Part shown: piece by piece, positions 27,700 through 36,937 of the stretch
Numbering within the stretch: position 1 is the first letter of the stretch
Layout: the number at the start of each line of letters is the position of its first letter
From: an uncultured Bacillota bacterium
GTDB taxonomy: Bacteria > Bacillota > Clostridia > Oscillospirales > Oscillospiraceae
NCBI GenBank assembly: GCA_947426945.1
Contig: CANEFX010000014.1
Span: forward strand, 1 to 64,000
Length of the DNA: 64,000 nt
Direction: 5' to 3'
Notes under the pieces: generated by a model
What the model saw: only the letters and a program-made list of their open reading frames with translations
Told to the model about the DNA's origin: nothing
Databases searched by the model: none
Program-made: the position numbers and the translations under genes

Positions 27700-29217
27700 A
27701 TGAATCAGGAATTTTCAGCCCGGCTGGAACGCTGGAACGAGGCAGAGGAATACCAGAAGATCATCGACGCCATTGAGGCCCTGCCCCAGGAAGCGCTGAA
27801 TTTCGATCTCATCAGCACCCTGGCCCGGGCCTATAATAATCTGGCCAGGGCGGTGGAGTCACCGGCGGACCGGAAGCTGTACCAACGCGCCCTGGACCTG
27901 CTCCTCCCCCTGGAGAGCCAGCTGGAGGAGGCCGTCAAGAGAACCTCGGACGCTGCCCACACCTGGAACTTCCGGGTGGGCTACGCCTACTATTTCCTGG
28001 ACCAGGAGGGCCCCGCTCTACCCTACTTTGAAAAGGCCCTGGACGCCCGTCCCGGAGATGAGGACACTCAGGATCTGATCGACCGCTGCCGGCACACCCT
28101 GGCCCTGCCCCTGAGAATCAAGTCCTTTCGGGAGCGGACCCAGGATGGCTGGGACTCCTTTCTGGCCGGCGAAGGGAAACTGCGCGCCCTGTTGGACCGG
28201 GAAGACCGGGAGGCGGTCAGCGAGGAGCTGGTGGAACGGTGCAGCGAGCTGCTTGCTCCCGCCCTTTCCTCCCCTGCCTTCGAGCTGGGCCGCAGCGGGG
28301 AGAAGTATGAGCTGATCCTCTCCCCTGAGGGGGACCGGACCAGGATGCTCCAGTTAGCCTATTTCCGGCGGCGAGCCCCCAGGGCGCTGCTGGAGCGGTG
28401 GAATATCAAGGTCGGGCGCAGCCGCACCGAAAACTTCGGCCTGCGGATGTTTGGCTTGGACGTCTGCCTGGAGGACGTCCAGGCGTGGGCGGAAAAGATC
28501 GGAGACAGCGGCATGGGCCTGAAGCTGTACTGCGAAAAGCTGGCCCCTTTGATGAAAGAAAACCGGGACCAGGTCTGCAGCATCTTCTATATTTTGCTGG
28601 ATCAGGCCCTGGGAGAACTGGCCGCCATGCGGTATGTGGACCGTCTGGACATTCTGGAGACCCCCGAGGCGGGCGAGAGCATTACCCTGGACCGGCTGGC
28701 CGATTTTGTGGCCGTCCATGTGGATCCGGAGGGATGGCCCCGGGCCAACGACCCCGAACTTGCCGGCCAGCGGTATACCGCCTACGAGGGCAGGCCCTCC
28801 GAGGAGGAGGATTGGCCTCTGCGCGCCGACGTATTTGCGGGTGTGACCTGCTGCGCCCCCCTCATCAACGGCTACCTCCAGAGGGACGACTTCTTTATGG
28901 ACCGCCTCCAGCGGGACGGAGTCGTTCCCGGCTTTTTCTACTATCCTCTGGACGGGGTGAACCGGAAAGAAATTCTGGACTTGCGGGACCAGCTGGAGCA
29001 GGCCATTGCGGCCCGGTGCGGTGAGGGAATCGTCACCTTCATTGGCGGGGCTACCGGCACCTCCTTCGGCTATCTGGACTTTATCGCCTGGGATCTGAAG
29101 GTGCTGCTGGACGCCGCCGTGGAGGTCTTTGCCGGAGCTCCCGTAGCGTGGGCCGCCTTTCACACCTTCCGCTTTGCTGTGAGCGGAGTGGGTTTGAAGA
29201 AGGAACAAGAGGGGTAG
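27700..29217 (+). CDS. TPR-containing protein (immunity-like cluster, gene 1)
   Basis: N-terminal ERWNEAEEYQKIIDAIEALPQEALNFDLISTLARAYNNLA; shares N-terminal motif with the 30632 gene. Confidence 0.65.
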   Translation: MNQEFSARLERWNEAEEYQKIIDAIEALPQEALNFDLISTLARAYNNLARAVESPADRKLYQRALDLLLPLESQLEEAVKRTSDAAHTWNFRVGYAYYFLDQEGPALPYFEKALDARPGDEDTQDLIDRCRHTLALPLRIKSFRERTQDGWDSFLAGEGKLRALLDREDREAVSEELVERCSELLAPALSSPAFELGRSGEKYELILSPEGDRTRMLQLAYFRRRAPRALLERWNIKVGRSRTENFGLRMFGLDVCLEDVQAWAEKIGDSGMGLKLYCEKLAPLMKENRDQVCSIFYILLDQALGELAAMRYVDRLDILETPEAGESITLDRLADFVAVHVDPEGWPRANDPELAGQRYTAYEGRPSEEEDWPLRADVFAGVTCCAPLINGYLQRDDFFMDRLQRDGVVPGFFYYPLDGVNRKEILDLRDQLEQAIAARCGEGIVTFIGGATGTSFGYLDFIAWDLKVLLDAAVEVFAGAPVAWAAFHTFRFAVSGVGLKKEQEG

Positions 29218-29269
29218 TGGAAAAGGATTTTCCTTTGATTCTTTCTTTTTTGAAAAAGAGAAGGAACAC

Positions 29270-30565
29270 ATGGAGGAGGAGTGCGGCATGAGCATCGGGT
29301 TAAGCTTCATCGGCAAAATTGACAGCCCCCAGGCGCTGCTGGAGGCGGCGAAGATTCTGGCGGCCGAGCAGAACTACTGCCTGACCGCAGGAGAGAGCGG
29401 CCTGAAGGTTGTCTTGTGCCCTCTGGGGGGCGAGGTAAACATTCTGTGGCGGCCTGAGGGGGACCCGGCCGGACCTTGGCTGGTACGGGGGGACTGCGTA
29501 TCCACCCCCGCCGGGGCGGGGCTTCATCGGGCGGCGGTGGAGCTGCTGGACAACCTCCCCATCCACGCCCTGACGGTGGAGGACGAGACCGGCTTCTGCC
29601 GCCACCGGGATTTTCATCGGATGAAGGAGGAACACTTCTACCCCTGGTTGAAAACTCTGGTGGACGTATGCCGTCAGGAGTGCGGGAAGGGGGCGTCCGG
29701 GATGCAGCTGTGCTGGGACCTGGAGCAGTATGCTCCCCAGGATATCCCGGATACAGTGGTCACACCTGTGGGCCGTTTCCTGCTGTCGGAACTTGTGGAC
29801 CTGCTGGAGAAGGAGGGCGTCGAAGCCCTGGCAGGCCGTTTCTTCCTCTGGAACGGCCGAATTCGGGACGCCAAATTTTACCGCAACCGGGCCATCAACG
29901 CCCTGTGGGAGCAGTGCTGTTTTGCTCCCTCTGCCCGGAGCTGGGAGGACGAGGCGGTCAACGCCGCCATTCTGGACGATCTGGAGCGGGCCGCCAAACT
30001 GGACCCGTCCCTCCCCCTGCCCCGGGCGGCCTATGAGGAGGTATGTGCCCTTGCCCGAAGAGAACCCGCTCTCCCACAGGGTCCCTGTCTGGCGGAGGCG
30101 TTCTCCCCCGGCTACCGGAAGGGCCTGGTTACCCACAGCTTGGGTGCCCTGCGGCTCACCCTGCCCGGCTCCTTCCAGTGCGGCTGGGAGCAGTGGGAGA
30201 AGGGGGGAGGCGCATATCTGTGGACTGACGGCAGCGGACCCGTCTGGCGTGTAAGCCCATATCGGATGCGGGATGGAGACGCCCGGTTTACCGATCATCT
30301 GGACACCCTCAACGGCGTGGAAGCCCGGGAGCTGAAGGGCGGCGCTCTGCGCTGGGGCTGGAAAGATATCTGTGAGGACGGAGAGCGGCTTTACCAGGTG
30401 ATGTGTGAGGTAACTGCCGGCTCCTCCCTCTTTGTAATCACCGTCACCTGCTCCGCCCCCGGGGAGCTGAGCTCCGTGGCGGAGCTGATCGGCCGTATTT
30501 CGGTGGTGACCAATAAGGCCCATCGGGAAACGGTGCATACACAAAACAGCGGCGGGGAGGCGTGA
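29270..30565 (+). CDS. Hypothetical protein (immunity-like cluster, gene 2)
   Basis: Long ORF with SD upstream; between two related TPR genes; no recognised domain. Confidence 0.6.
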   Translation: MEEECGMSIGLSFIGKIDSPQALLEAAKILAAEQNYCLTAGESGLKVVLCPLGGEVNILWRPEGDPAGPWLVRGDCVSTPAGAGLHRAAVELLDNLPIHALTVEDETGFCRHRDFHRMKEEHFYPWLKTLVDVCRQECGKGASGMQLCWDLEQYAPQDIPDTVVTPVGRFLLSELVDLLEKEGVEALAGRFFLWNGRIRDAKFYRNRAINALWEQCCFAPSARSWEDEAVNAAILDDLERAAKLDPSLPLPRAAYEEVCALARREPALPQGPCLAEAFSPGYRKGLVTHSLGALRLTLPGSFQCGWEQWEKGGGAYLWTDGSGPVWRVSPYRMRDGDARFTDHLDTLNGVEARELKGGALRWGWKDICEDGERLYQVMCEVTAGSSLFVITVTCSAPGELSSVAELIGRISVVTNKAHRETVHTQNSGGEA

Positions 30566-30631
30566 CCGGCTGCCCGCCACCGACGCGCGAGCTTACAGGA
30601 CCTACATGCTTTTTGCGGAAAGGAACATGCC

Positions 30632-32008
30632 ATGGACGACTTTTTATCCCTTCTGGAGTACTGGAACCGGGACGGCGCCTATCAGAAGATCATCGACAGA
30701 CTGGAGAACCTGTCCAGCACCCAAAAACTGGACTACAGCCTCACCTGCCAGCTGGCCCGGGCCTACAACAACATCGCAGACTCGGAAAACGAGGCGTTCA
30801 CGGCCCAGCTGAAGCGGGCGGAGGAGCTGCTGCTTTCGGTTGAGCCTGAGGGAAGGGACGACCCTCTCTGGCACTACCGCCTGGGCTACTCCCTGTTCTA
30901 TCAGGACCGGGAGCAGGAGGCCCTGTCCTGCTTCCGGAGCGCGTTGGAGCTGGACCCCGAGGATGAGGACGCCAAACACTTTATTCGGGAATGTGAGAAG
31001 TATATTGCCGCCAAGGAATACCATCCTGAGACATACGAGCAAGCGGACTGGGAGGCGGTGGAGGCCCACTTGGACAGATACTTCGGCCGCTGTGACAACG
31101 TATTCCACGAGATCGTCTCCCCTGACATCCATGTGGATATTTACATTATGAAACCCACGCCGGAGCGCAATTACTACGTCCTGTCCACCCTCGGCATGGG
31201 AGCCCATCGAATGAATGTGCCCGAGGAGCTGGCAGACCGAAAGCTGGAGCGGGCGGAGATCATCGCCGCCCTGCCCCCGGACTGGAGGATCGGAGAAGAG
31301 GGTGAGGAGTGGTACTGGCCCATCCGCTGGCTGAAAATTCTGGCCCGTCTGCCCATTCAGGAGGAGAGCTGGCTGGGCTGGGGCCACACCGTAGCCAACC
31401 CGGACGACGCTCCCTTCGCCGGCAACACCAAACTGTGCGGCCTGATGCTCACCGAACCTCAGGGCTTTGACCGGGAGGCTGTCTGTTGCCCTCTGCCTGG
31501 CGGGGACGAGGTAAACTTCTACCAGATGATCCCCCTCACCTTCGAGGAGATGCAGTTCAAGCTGACCCACGACGCCCAGACCCTGCTGGCCCGGTTCTCC
31601 CCGGAACAGCTGCAGGTGGTGGACCTGAACCGGCCCAGCGTCTGTCCCGACGCACCGGAAAAGCGGTTCGCCATCCCCCGGGAGGCGCTGAAGGAGCTCT
31701 ATCAGGGTGACGGCCCCCAGGGCTGCATCGCCACCGACCGGATCGTGGTGGATCACGCCCCTGTGGGCTACTGCTGGCGGGAGGCGCCCGATTCCGGAGA
31801 CGAGGCCTGGGACAGCGGCTGGCGGTTCACCGCCGGGGACGAGAGCGGTCTCTACATGGACGACCCGGACCACTCCGGTGTCTACGCCCTGAACACCATC
31901 TGCAACTATGACCCGGAGATTATTCCCCTGCTGGACTCCGAGCCCGGCACCGCCTGGAGCCGGGGGGAGGACGGAGTGTTCCGCCCGGAACTGTATGAGG
32001 ACGCGTAG
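30632..32008 (+). CDS. TPR + Suppressor-of-fused (SUFU)-like + DUF2185-like domain protein
   Basis: N-terminal TPR; YYVLSTLGMGAHRMNVPEE...RAEIIAALPPDWRI...WPIRWLKILARLPIQEESWLGWGHTV SUFU-like; C-terminal GDESGLYMDDPDHSGVYALNTICNYDPEIIPLL DUF2185-like. Confidence 0.75.
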   Translation: MDDFLSLLEYWNRDGAYQKIIDRLENLSSTQKLDYSLTCQLARAYNNIADSENEAFTAQLKRAEELLLSVEPEGRDDPLWHYRLGYSLFYQDREQEALSCFRSALELDPEDEDAKHFIRECEKYIAAKEYHPETYEQADWEAVEAHLDRYFGRCDNVFHEIVSPDIHVDIYIMKPTPERNYYVLSTLGMGAHRMNVPEELADRKLERAEIIAALPPDWRIGEEGEEWYWPIRWLKILARLPIQEESWLGWGHTVANPDDAPFAGNTKLCGLMLTEPQGFDREAVCCPLPGGDEVNFYQMIPLTFEEMQFKLTHDAQTLLARFSPEQLQVVDLNRPSVCPDAPEKRFAIPREALKELYQGDGPQGCIATDRIVVDHAPVGYCWREAPDSGDEAWDSGWRFTAGDESGLYMDDPDHSGVYALNTICNYDPEIIPLLDSEPGTAWSRGEDGVFRPELYEDA

Positions 32009-32035
32009 GGACGGATATTATTCTCTCCCGCACTC

Positions 32036-32064
32036 AACCCCGGCAGTTTTTTAGCTGCCGGGGT
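32036..32064. terminator. Terminator after the SUFU-like gene
   Basis: accccggcag-ttttttag-ctgccggggt. Confidence 0.7.
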
Positions 32065-32092
32065 TGACATTTTCTTCCCGCTCCTGTATAAT
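32064..32092 (+). promoter_or_regulatory. Consensus sigma-A promoter for the Crp/Fnr regulator-ABC transporter genes
   Basis: TTGACA-17 bp-TATAAT. Confidence 0.85.
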
Positions 32093-32131
32093 CCAATTCG
32101 TCTCAAATAAGACAGTTTGGAGGCGATATCC

Positions 32132-32773
32132 TTGCCCCTCACAAGAGAAGACGTCTCCCTGCTTGCCGCCTGTCCCCTGTTCCGGGACACGGAGCCGGAG
32201 CTGCTGCGCACCCTTTTTGAGCTGAAGGGTGCCGACCTGGTTCGCTTTGACCCCGGGGTGGTGTACAGCCCCCGGCACTTCAGCCGTTCTCTAGGCATAG
32301 TGCTGTCAGGGCAGCTCCAGGTGACCAAGGGTAGCCTGGCCGTCAGCGTGCTGGAGCCGGGAGACCTGTTTGGGGCTGCCGCCCTGTACAGCGACGAGCC
32401 GGAGTTCGCCACCACCATCACCGCCAGAGGACCCAGCCGTTGCCTGATGCTGGACCAGCAGCTGGTGGACCGGCTGCTGGCTGAACAGGGACAGATTCGG
32501 GAAAACTATCTGCGCTACCTCACCGGACGCATCCGATTTCTTTCCGGGCGGCTGCAAACTCTGGCTCAGCCCGGGGTGGAGGGCAAGCTGGCCCGCTACC
32601 TGCTGGCCAACGGCGGGAGCTCCTGTCCCGCCACCCAGCTGTGCCAACGGCTCGGAATCAGCCGGGCCTCCCTCTATCGGGCCTTTACCGCCCTGGAGGA
32701 CAGCGGTCTTATCGTTCGGGAAGGCAAAACCATTACCGTTGTCGATCCTGTGGGACTGGAGACAGTTCTGTAA
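32132..32773 (+). CDS. Crp/Fnr family transcriptional regulator (probable TTG start)
   Basis: cNMP-binding fold SRSLGIVLSGQLQVTKGSLAVSVLEPGDLFGAAALY; HTH PATQLCQRLGISRASLYRAFTALEDSGLI; RBS ggagg before TTG 32132. Confidence 0.85.
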   Translation: MPLTREDVSLLAACPLFRDTEPELLRTLFELKGADLVRFDPGVVYSPRHFSRSLGIVLSGQLQVTKGSLAVSVLEPGDLFGAAALYSDEPEFATTITARGPSRCLMLDQQLVDRLLAEQGQIRENYLRYLTGRIRFLSGRLQTLAQPGVEGKLARYLLANGGSSCPATQLCQRLGISRASLYRAFTALEDSGLIVREGKTITVVDPVGLETVL

Positions 32774-32793
32774 CCAAGAAAGGATGATTTATC

Positions 32794-33873
32794 ATGAAAC
32801 GTACTCTCTCACTCCTCCTCACTGCCGCCCTGGCCCTGTCTCTGTTGTCAGGCTGCGGACCCAAAAATCCCTCTGCCGGGGGCAGCTCCTCCGCTCCCGG
32901 GTCCAGCTCCAGCCAGCCGGACGGCTCCGGCCAGGACGGCAGCCAGTCCACCCCGGAGGTGGACGCCCCGGTCATCAAGTTTATGGCCCTCTCCGGCCCC
33001 ACCGGGGTAGGGGCCTCCTGGCTGATGGACAACTACTCCGCCGAGAACGCCTTTGAGGGTATGCCCTTCATCCTGGACAGCGCCATCGTCACCGACAACG
33101 AGGAGGTCAAAAACGCTCTGATCAACGGGGATGTGGACATCGCCGCCATCGCCACCAACCTGGCCGCCAATCTGTATGCCAAGAGCGACGGGGCGATCCA
33201 GGTGCTGGTCATCAATACCATGGGCGTCCTCTATATCCTGGAGAAGGGGGACACTGTCCACAGTATGGCCGACCTGAAGGGCAAAACCCTGTACTGCCCC
33301 TCCAACACCAAGGGGGCCAATCCGGAGCATATCCTCAACCACCTGCTGAAGGGCAACGGCGTGGCTCCCTCTGATGTAAACATCGAGTGGCTCACCCCCC
33401 AGGAGATCACCGCCAAGATGTCCTCCTCCGATTCCGGCATCTGCATGCTCCCCGTCCCCGCTGCCACCGCCCTGCTAGTGAAGGACAGCGGCGTTCGGGA
33501 AGCAGTCAATATAGGTGAGGCGTGGCAGGACCTGGAGGGGATGCTACCCATGGGCTGTCTCGTGGCCCGCACCAATTATATCCAGGAAAATCCCCAAGCT
33601 GTGGAACAGTTTCTGTCCGCCTACCATGAATCCATTGCCTATATGGCCGACCCGGACAACCGCGCAGACGCTGCCGCCCTGGTGGTGGAGTACGGCTTCG
33701 CCCCCAACGCCAAGGTGGCAGAGAAGGCCATCCCCCAGTGTTCTCTGGCGTGTATGCCCGGTGTGCAGATGAAGGACGTGCTGGAGAACTACTACGAGGT
33801 CCTGTTCCAAACGGCCCCGGAATCCATCGGCGGCGGCCTGCCCTACGACTCCTTCTACTATGGGGTCTCCTAA
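32794..33873 (+). CDS. ABC transporter substrate-binding lipoprotein (NitT/TauT/SsuA-like)
   Basis: Lipobox LSLLSGCG; GDVDIAAIATNLAANLYAK; DLKGKTLYCPSNTKGANPEHIL. Confidence 0.88.
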   Translation: MKRTLSLLLTAALALSLLSGCGPKNPSAGGSSSAPGSSSSQPDGSGQDGSQSTPEVDAPVIKFMALSGPTGVGASWLMDNYSAENAFEGMPFILDSAIVTDNEEVKNALINGDVDIAAIATNLAANLYAKSDGAIQVLVINTMGVLYILEKGDTVHSMADLKGKTLYCPSNTKGANPEHILNHLLKGNGVAPSDVNIEWLTPQEITAKMSSSDSGICMLPVPAATALLVKDSGVREAVNIGEAWQDLEGMLPMGCLVARTNYIQENPQAVEQFLSAYHESIAYMADPDNRADAAALVVEYGFAPNAKVAEKAIPQCSLACMPGVQMKDVLENYYEVLFQTAPESIGGGLPYDSFYYGVS

Positions 33874-34642
33874 ACCCCTGAAAAAGCTGCTATACGCCCT
33901 GCCGGCCCCCGCCTTCTGGCTGGGAGTCTGGCAGTTGTGCGCCTTTCTGGTGGACCGGCACGTGGGGGGAAAGGGCAACGAGCTGCTGCTGCCCTACCCC
34001 GCCTCCGTCTGGAACGCCCTGACCGCTATGGCGGGAACGGGGGCGTTCTGGTCCACGATACTCGCCTCTCTGGGACGGATCTCCGTGGGACTGTTCTGCG
34101 GCGTCCTGGCGGGGGGACTGCTGGCCGTCCTCACCCGCGTTTCCCACTGGGCAGACCGGCTTCTCTCCCCGGCCATCCGGGTGGTGCGGGCCGCCCCGGT
34201 GGCCTCCTTCATCCTGCTGGTGCTGCTTTGGACGGGCCGAAACACCGTCCCGGCGGTGATTTCCGCCCTGATGGTCCTCCCCGTGGTGTGGGACAACCTG
34301 TCCCGGGGCATTCAGGCCATAGACCCCAAGCTGCTGGAGCTGTCCCGGTGCTATCGTTTTTCCCGACGGAAAACCGCGACCCTGATCTGCCTCCCCTCTC
34401 TGCGGCCCTACATTCTCACCTCCCTCTCCACCGCCGCCGGCCTGGCCTGGAAATCGGGGGTGGCGGCGGAGGTGCTGTGCCTGCCCGAGCCCTCCCTGGG
34501 TCAGCGCATCTACTACACTAAGTACTATCTGGATATCCCGGAGCTCTTCGCCTGGACGGCGGCCGTCGTCGTTCTGAGCATGCTGCTGGAGCGGCTTCTC
34601 CGGACTTGTCTGACCCGCTGGGGAAGGGGGTGGGGAATGTGA
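33860..34642 (+). CDS. ABC transporter permease (NitT/TauT/SsuC-like)
   Basis: [53 protein letters not shown]-like region; overlaps SBP gene end. Confidence 0.9.
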   Translation: MGSPKPLKKLLYALPAPAFWLGVWQLCAFLVDRHVGGKGNELLLPYPASVWNALTAMAGTGAFWSTILASLGRISVGLFCGVLAGGLLAVLTRVSHWADRLLSPAIRVVRAAPVASFILLVLLWTGRNTVPAVISALMVLPVVWDNLSRGIQAIDPKLLELSRCYRFSRRKTATLICLPSLRPYILTSLSTAAGLAWKSGVAAEVLCLPEPSLGQRIYYTKYYLDIPELFAWTAAVVVLSMLLERLLRTCLTRWGRGWGM

Positions 34643-35226
34643 TTGCCTGTCGGGAGCTGTGTGTCTCCTTTGGGGGCAAGGCCGTGCTGGACCGCTTCTC
34701 TCTTCAGCTCCCGGAGTCCGGCGTCACTGTCCTCAGCGGACCCTCTGGCTGCGGCAAGACTACCCTCCTGCGGGTGCTGGCTGGGCTGGAGAGGCCCCGG
34801 TGCGGTTCCATAGAGGGCATTCTCCCCCGGGAAACCGCCCTGCTCTTTCAGGACGACCGCCTTCTGCCCTGGCGGACAGTGGAGCAGCATCTCACCGATG
34901 TGCTGCCTCGAGAACGGCGGGGAGAGGTCCCCACTCTGCTGGCCCTGGCTGAGCTGGAGGGGGAGGAAGGAAGCTATCCCGCCGCCCTGTCCGGAGGAAT
35001 GTGCCGCCGTCTGGCTCTGGCCCGGTGCCTGGCCCTCCCGGCCCGGCTCTACCTGTTGGACGAGCCCTTTGCCGGAGTGGACCCGCTCCGGGCCCTGCGT
35101 ATCCTGGAACGGCTGAAGGCTCTTCCCGCCCCTGTTCTGCTGGTGAGCCACGAGGAGGCTGTTCTGTCCCGCGCCGGTCGGGTCATAGTGCTGGAGGGTC
35201 CTCCCCTTCGTAGCTGCCGCCTGTAA
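34639..35226 (+). CDS. ABC transporter ATP-binding protein (NitT/TauT/SsuB-like), GTG start
   Basis: Walker [65 protein letters not shown]. Confidence 0.93.
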   Translation: MIACRELCVSFGGKAVLDRFSLQLPESGVTVLSGPSGCGKTTLLRVLAGLERPRCGSIEGILPRETALLFQDDRLLPWRTVEQHLTDVLPRERRGEVPTLLALAELEGEEGSYPAALSGGMCRRLALARCLALPARLYLLDEPFAGVDPLRALRILERLKALPAPVLLVSHEEAVLSRAGRVIVLEGPPLRSCRL

Positions 35227-35343
35227 AACTGTTTACAAAAAGTTCATTGGAACGTCATAGTTTCGCCTTATTCCCACGCTATGATGATACTGTAAACCAG
35301 ACAATCAAATGTATCTCCTTTCTCTCTCCTTTACAACACACAG

Positions 35344-35378
35344 GAATACGCCCTCAGCCGCTGGCTGAGGGCGTATTC
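35344..35378. terminator. Bidirectional terminator, 16-bp perfect stem
   Basis: gaatacgccctcagcc-gct-ggctgagggcgtattc. Confidence 0.85.
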
Positions 35379-35394
35379 TGTTCTGCAAGCTTTT

Positions 35395-35637
35395 TTACAG
35401 CACCGTCTTCAGTGCCTGGGCAATCTGGTCTGGACAGGAGGTTGGCTTTGGCCCGCAGCGGATGCCCTCCAGACGACTTACCGCCTCCTCCACTTTCATC
35501 CCTTTCAGCAGGGAGGACAGTCCCTTCAGGTTGCCGTCACAGCCGCCCTCCACATGGACGTCCTGGATCACGCCCTCCTCCACCTGGATCTGAAACGCTC
35601 TGGAGCAGACGCCCCTTGGGGTATACCGGATCGTCAT
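35395..35637 (-). CDS. TSCPD domain protein (TIGR03905-like)
   Basis: MTIRYTPRGVCSRAFQIQVEEGVIQDVHVEGGCDGNLKGLSSLLKGMKVEEAVSRLEGIRCGPKPTSCPDQIAQAL. Confidence 0.88.
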   Translation of the reverse strand: MTIRYTPRGVCSRAFQIQVEEGVIQDVHVEGGCDGNLKGLSSLLKGMKVEEAVSRLEGIRCGPKPTSCPDQIAQALKTVL

Positions 35638-35674
35638 ATCAGCAAATGCCTCTCTTTCCAAAAGTCCGCATAAC

Positions 35675-35684
35675 TTCGACAAAA
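35675..35684 (-). promoter_or_regulatory. Candidate Spo0A (0A) box
   Basis: Minus strand TTTTGTCGAA, exact match to TTTTGTCRAA. Confidence 0.5.
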
Positions 35685-35759
35685 TTCAGCAAATCTCGCC
35701 GCCGCCCGCGTGTATACTGGGATGATAACAGACTTTAATCCGAAAGGCAAGCCCGTTTC

Positions 35760-36530
35760 TTATCCCAAACTCTTTTTCCGTTCCAGCTGAAGCCGGTCTG
35801 CAATCATGGCAATAAACTCCGAATTGGTGGGCTTTCCTTTCGCGTTGGAAACGGTATAGCCGAAATACTTCTGCAGGGTTTCCAGGTCGCCCCGATCCCA
35901 GGCCACCTCAATGGCGTGGCGGATGGCCCGCTCCACCCGGCTGGCCGTCGTCCCGAAGCGCTTGGCTACTTCGGGATAGAGCACCTTGGTCACCGCATTG
36001 ATTACGTCCATGTCCTTGACAGCGATAATAATTGCCTCCCGCAGATACTGGTAGCCCTTGATATGGGCCGGTACCCCCACCTCGTGGATGATGGCGGTCA
36101 CGCGAGCCTCCAGGTCGGCGCCGTCATCCTGCTCCGGCTCCAGGCCGCCCGAGGTCATCACCTGCCGCAGCCGCTCCGCCACCGAGCTGATCCGGCAGGG
36201 CTTGGTGATAAAGAAATCCGCGCCCCTGGCGGCGGCAGCATCCACTACATTCCCCTTGATGTAGCTGGATAAAATCAGCACCTTGGGCCGGTTCTTCTGC
36301 TGGGCAAAGGCGTCCAGAACATCAAGCCCGTCCATTCCGCCGGTCAGAACCATATCCATGACCACGGCATCCGGCTGGTCTCTGCGCACCATACGCACCA
36401 GTTCCCCGCCGTCTCCGGTCTCGCCAATAACCTGAAAATCCGGTTCATCTGACAGCGCCCGTACCAGACTCTGTCTGAACTCTGCTCCGGTATCCGCCAC
36501 TGCGATTCGTTTGACAGTTTCCATTGTCAT
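35760..36530 (-). CDS. spo0A: Sporulation transcription factor Spo0A
   Basis: Receiver domain ([17 protein letters not shown]) plus conserved Spo0A C-terminal effector: [19 protein letters not shown]...[30 protein letters not shown]...[15 protein letters not shown]. Confidence 0.97.
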   Translation of the reverse strand: MTMETVKRIAVADTGAEFRQSLVRALSDEPDFQVIGETGDGGELVRMVRRDQPDAVVMDMVLTGGMDGLDVLDAFAQQKNRPKVLILSSYIKGNVVDAAAARGADFFITKPCRISSVAERLRQVMTSGGLEPEQDDGADLEARVTAIIHEVGVPAHIKGYQYLREAIIIAVKDMDVINAVTKVLYPEVAKRFGTTASRVERAIRHAIEVAWDRGDLETLQKYFGYTVSNAKGKPTNSEFIAMIADRLQLERKKSLG

Positions 36531-36621
36531 TCTTCCTTTCCTCTAATCATTTAAAATTTGTGACGGCCGGCAAAAGTTCCCGACTTCGCTCACTCCCGGT
36601 TCATTTCGACCGGCCGCCTAC

Positions 36622-36650
36622 AATCTATCACAGAATGACAAAATATGCAA
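36622..36650 (-). promoter_or_regulatory. spo0A promoter with 0A-box-like spacer
   Basis: Minus strand TTGCAT-ATTTTGTCATTCTGTGA-TAGATT. Confidence 0.5.
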
Positions 36651-36881
36651 GGCATTTTTACAATTTTTATGGTACTTTTTATCAGTATATTCGACTATTT
36701 TCTTGTATAAACAAAACATATTCTTAAATTTGCGAACTTTTACGGTCCGTGCGGATTTCTACGCCTCAGCCTCCTCTGAACGCCGAACACCAGGGGTCCG
36801 CCCTCTTCCAACTTCCGCCCGGTCCGCGCCACGGACAGAGTCCCCGGCACAGCCCCGGTCTAACAATTTTAAAATCTTCCA

Positions 36882-36910
36882 TTGACTTCCCGCTCCTCCG
36901 GCCCCATAAT
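36882..36910 (+). promoter_or_regulatory. Promoter for the pyruvate kinase-like gene
   Basis: TTGACT-17-CATAAT. Confidence 0.55.
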
Positions 36911-36937
36911 AAAAAGCTGAAAAGGAGGGGAACACCA

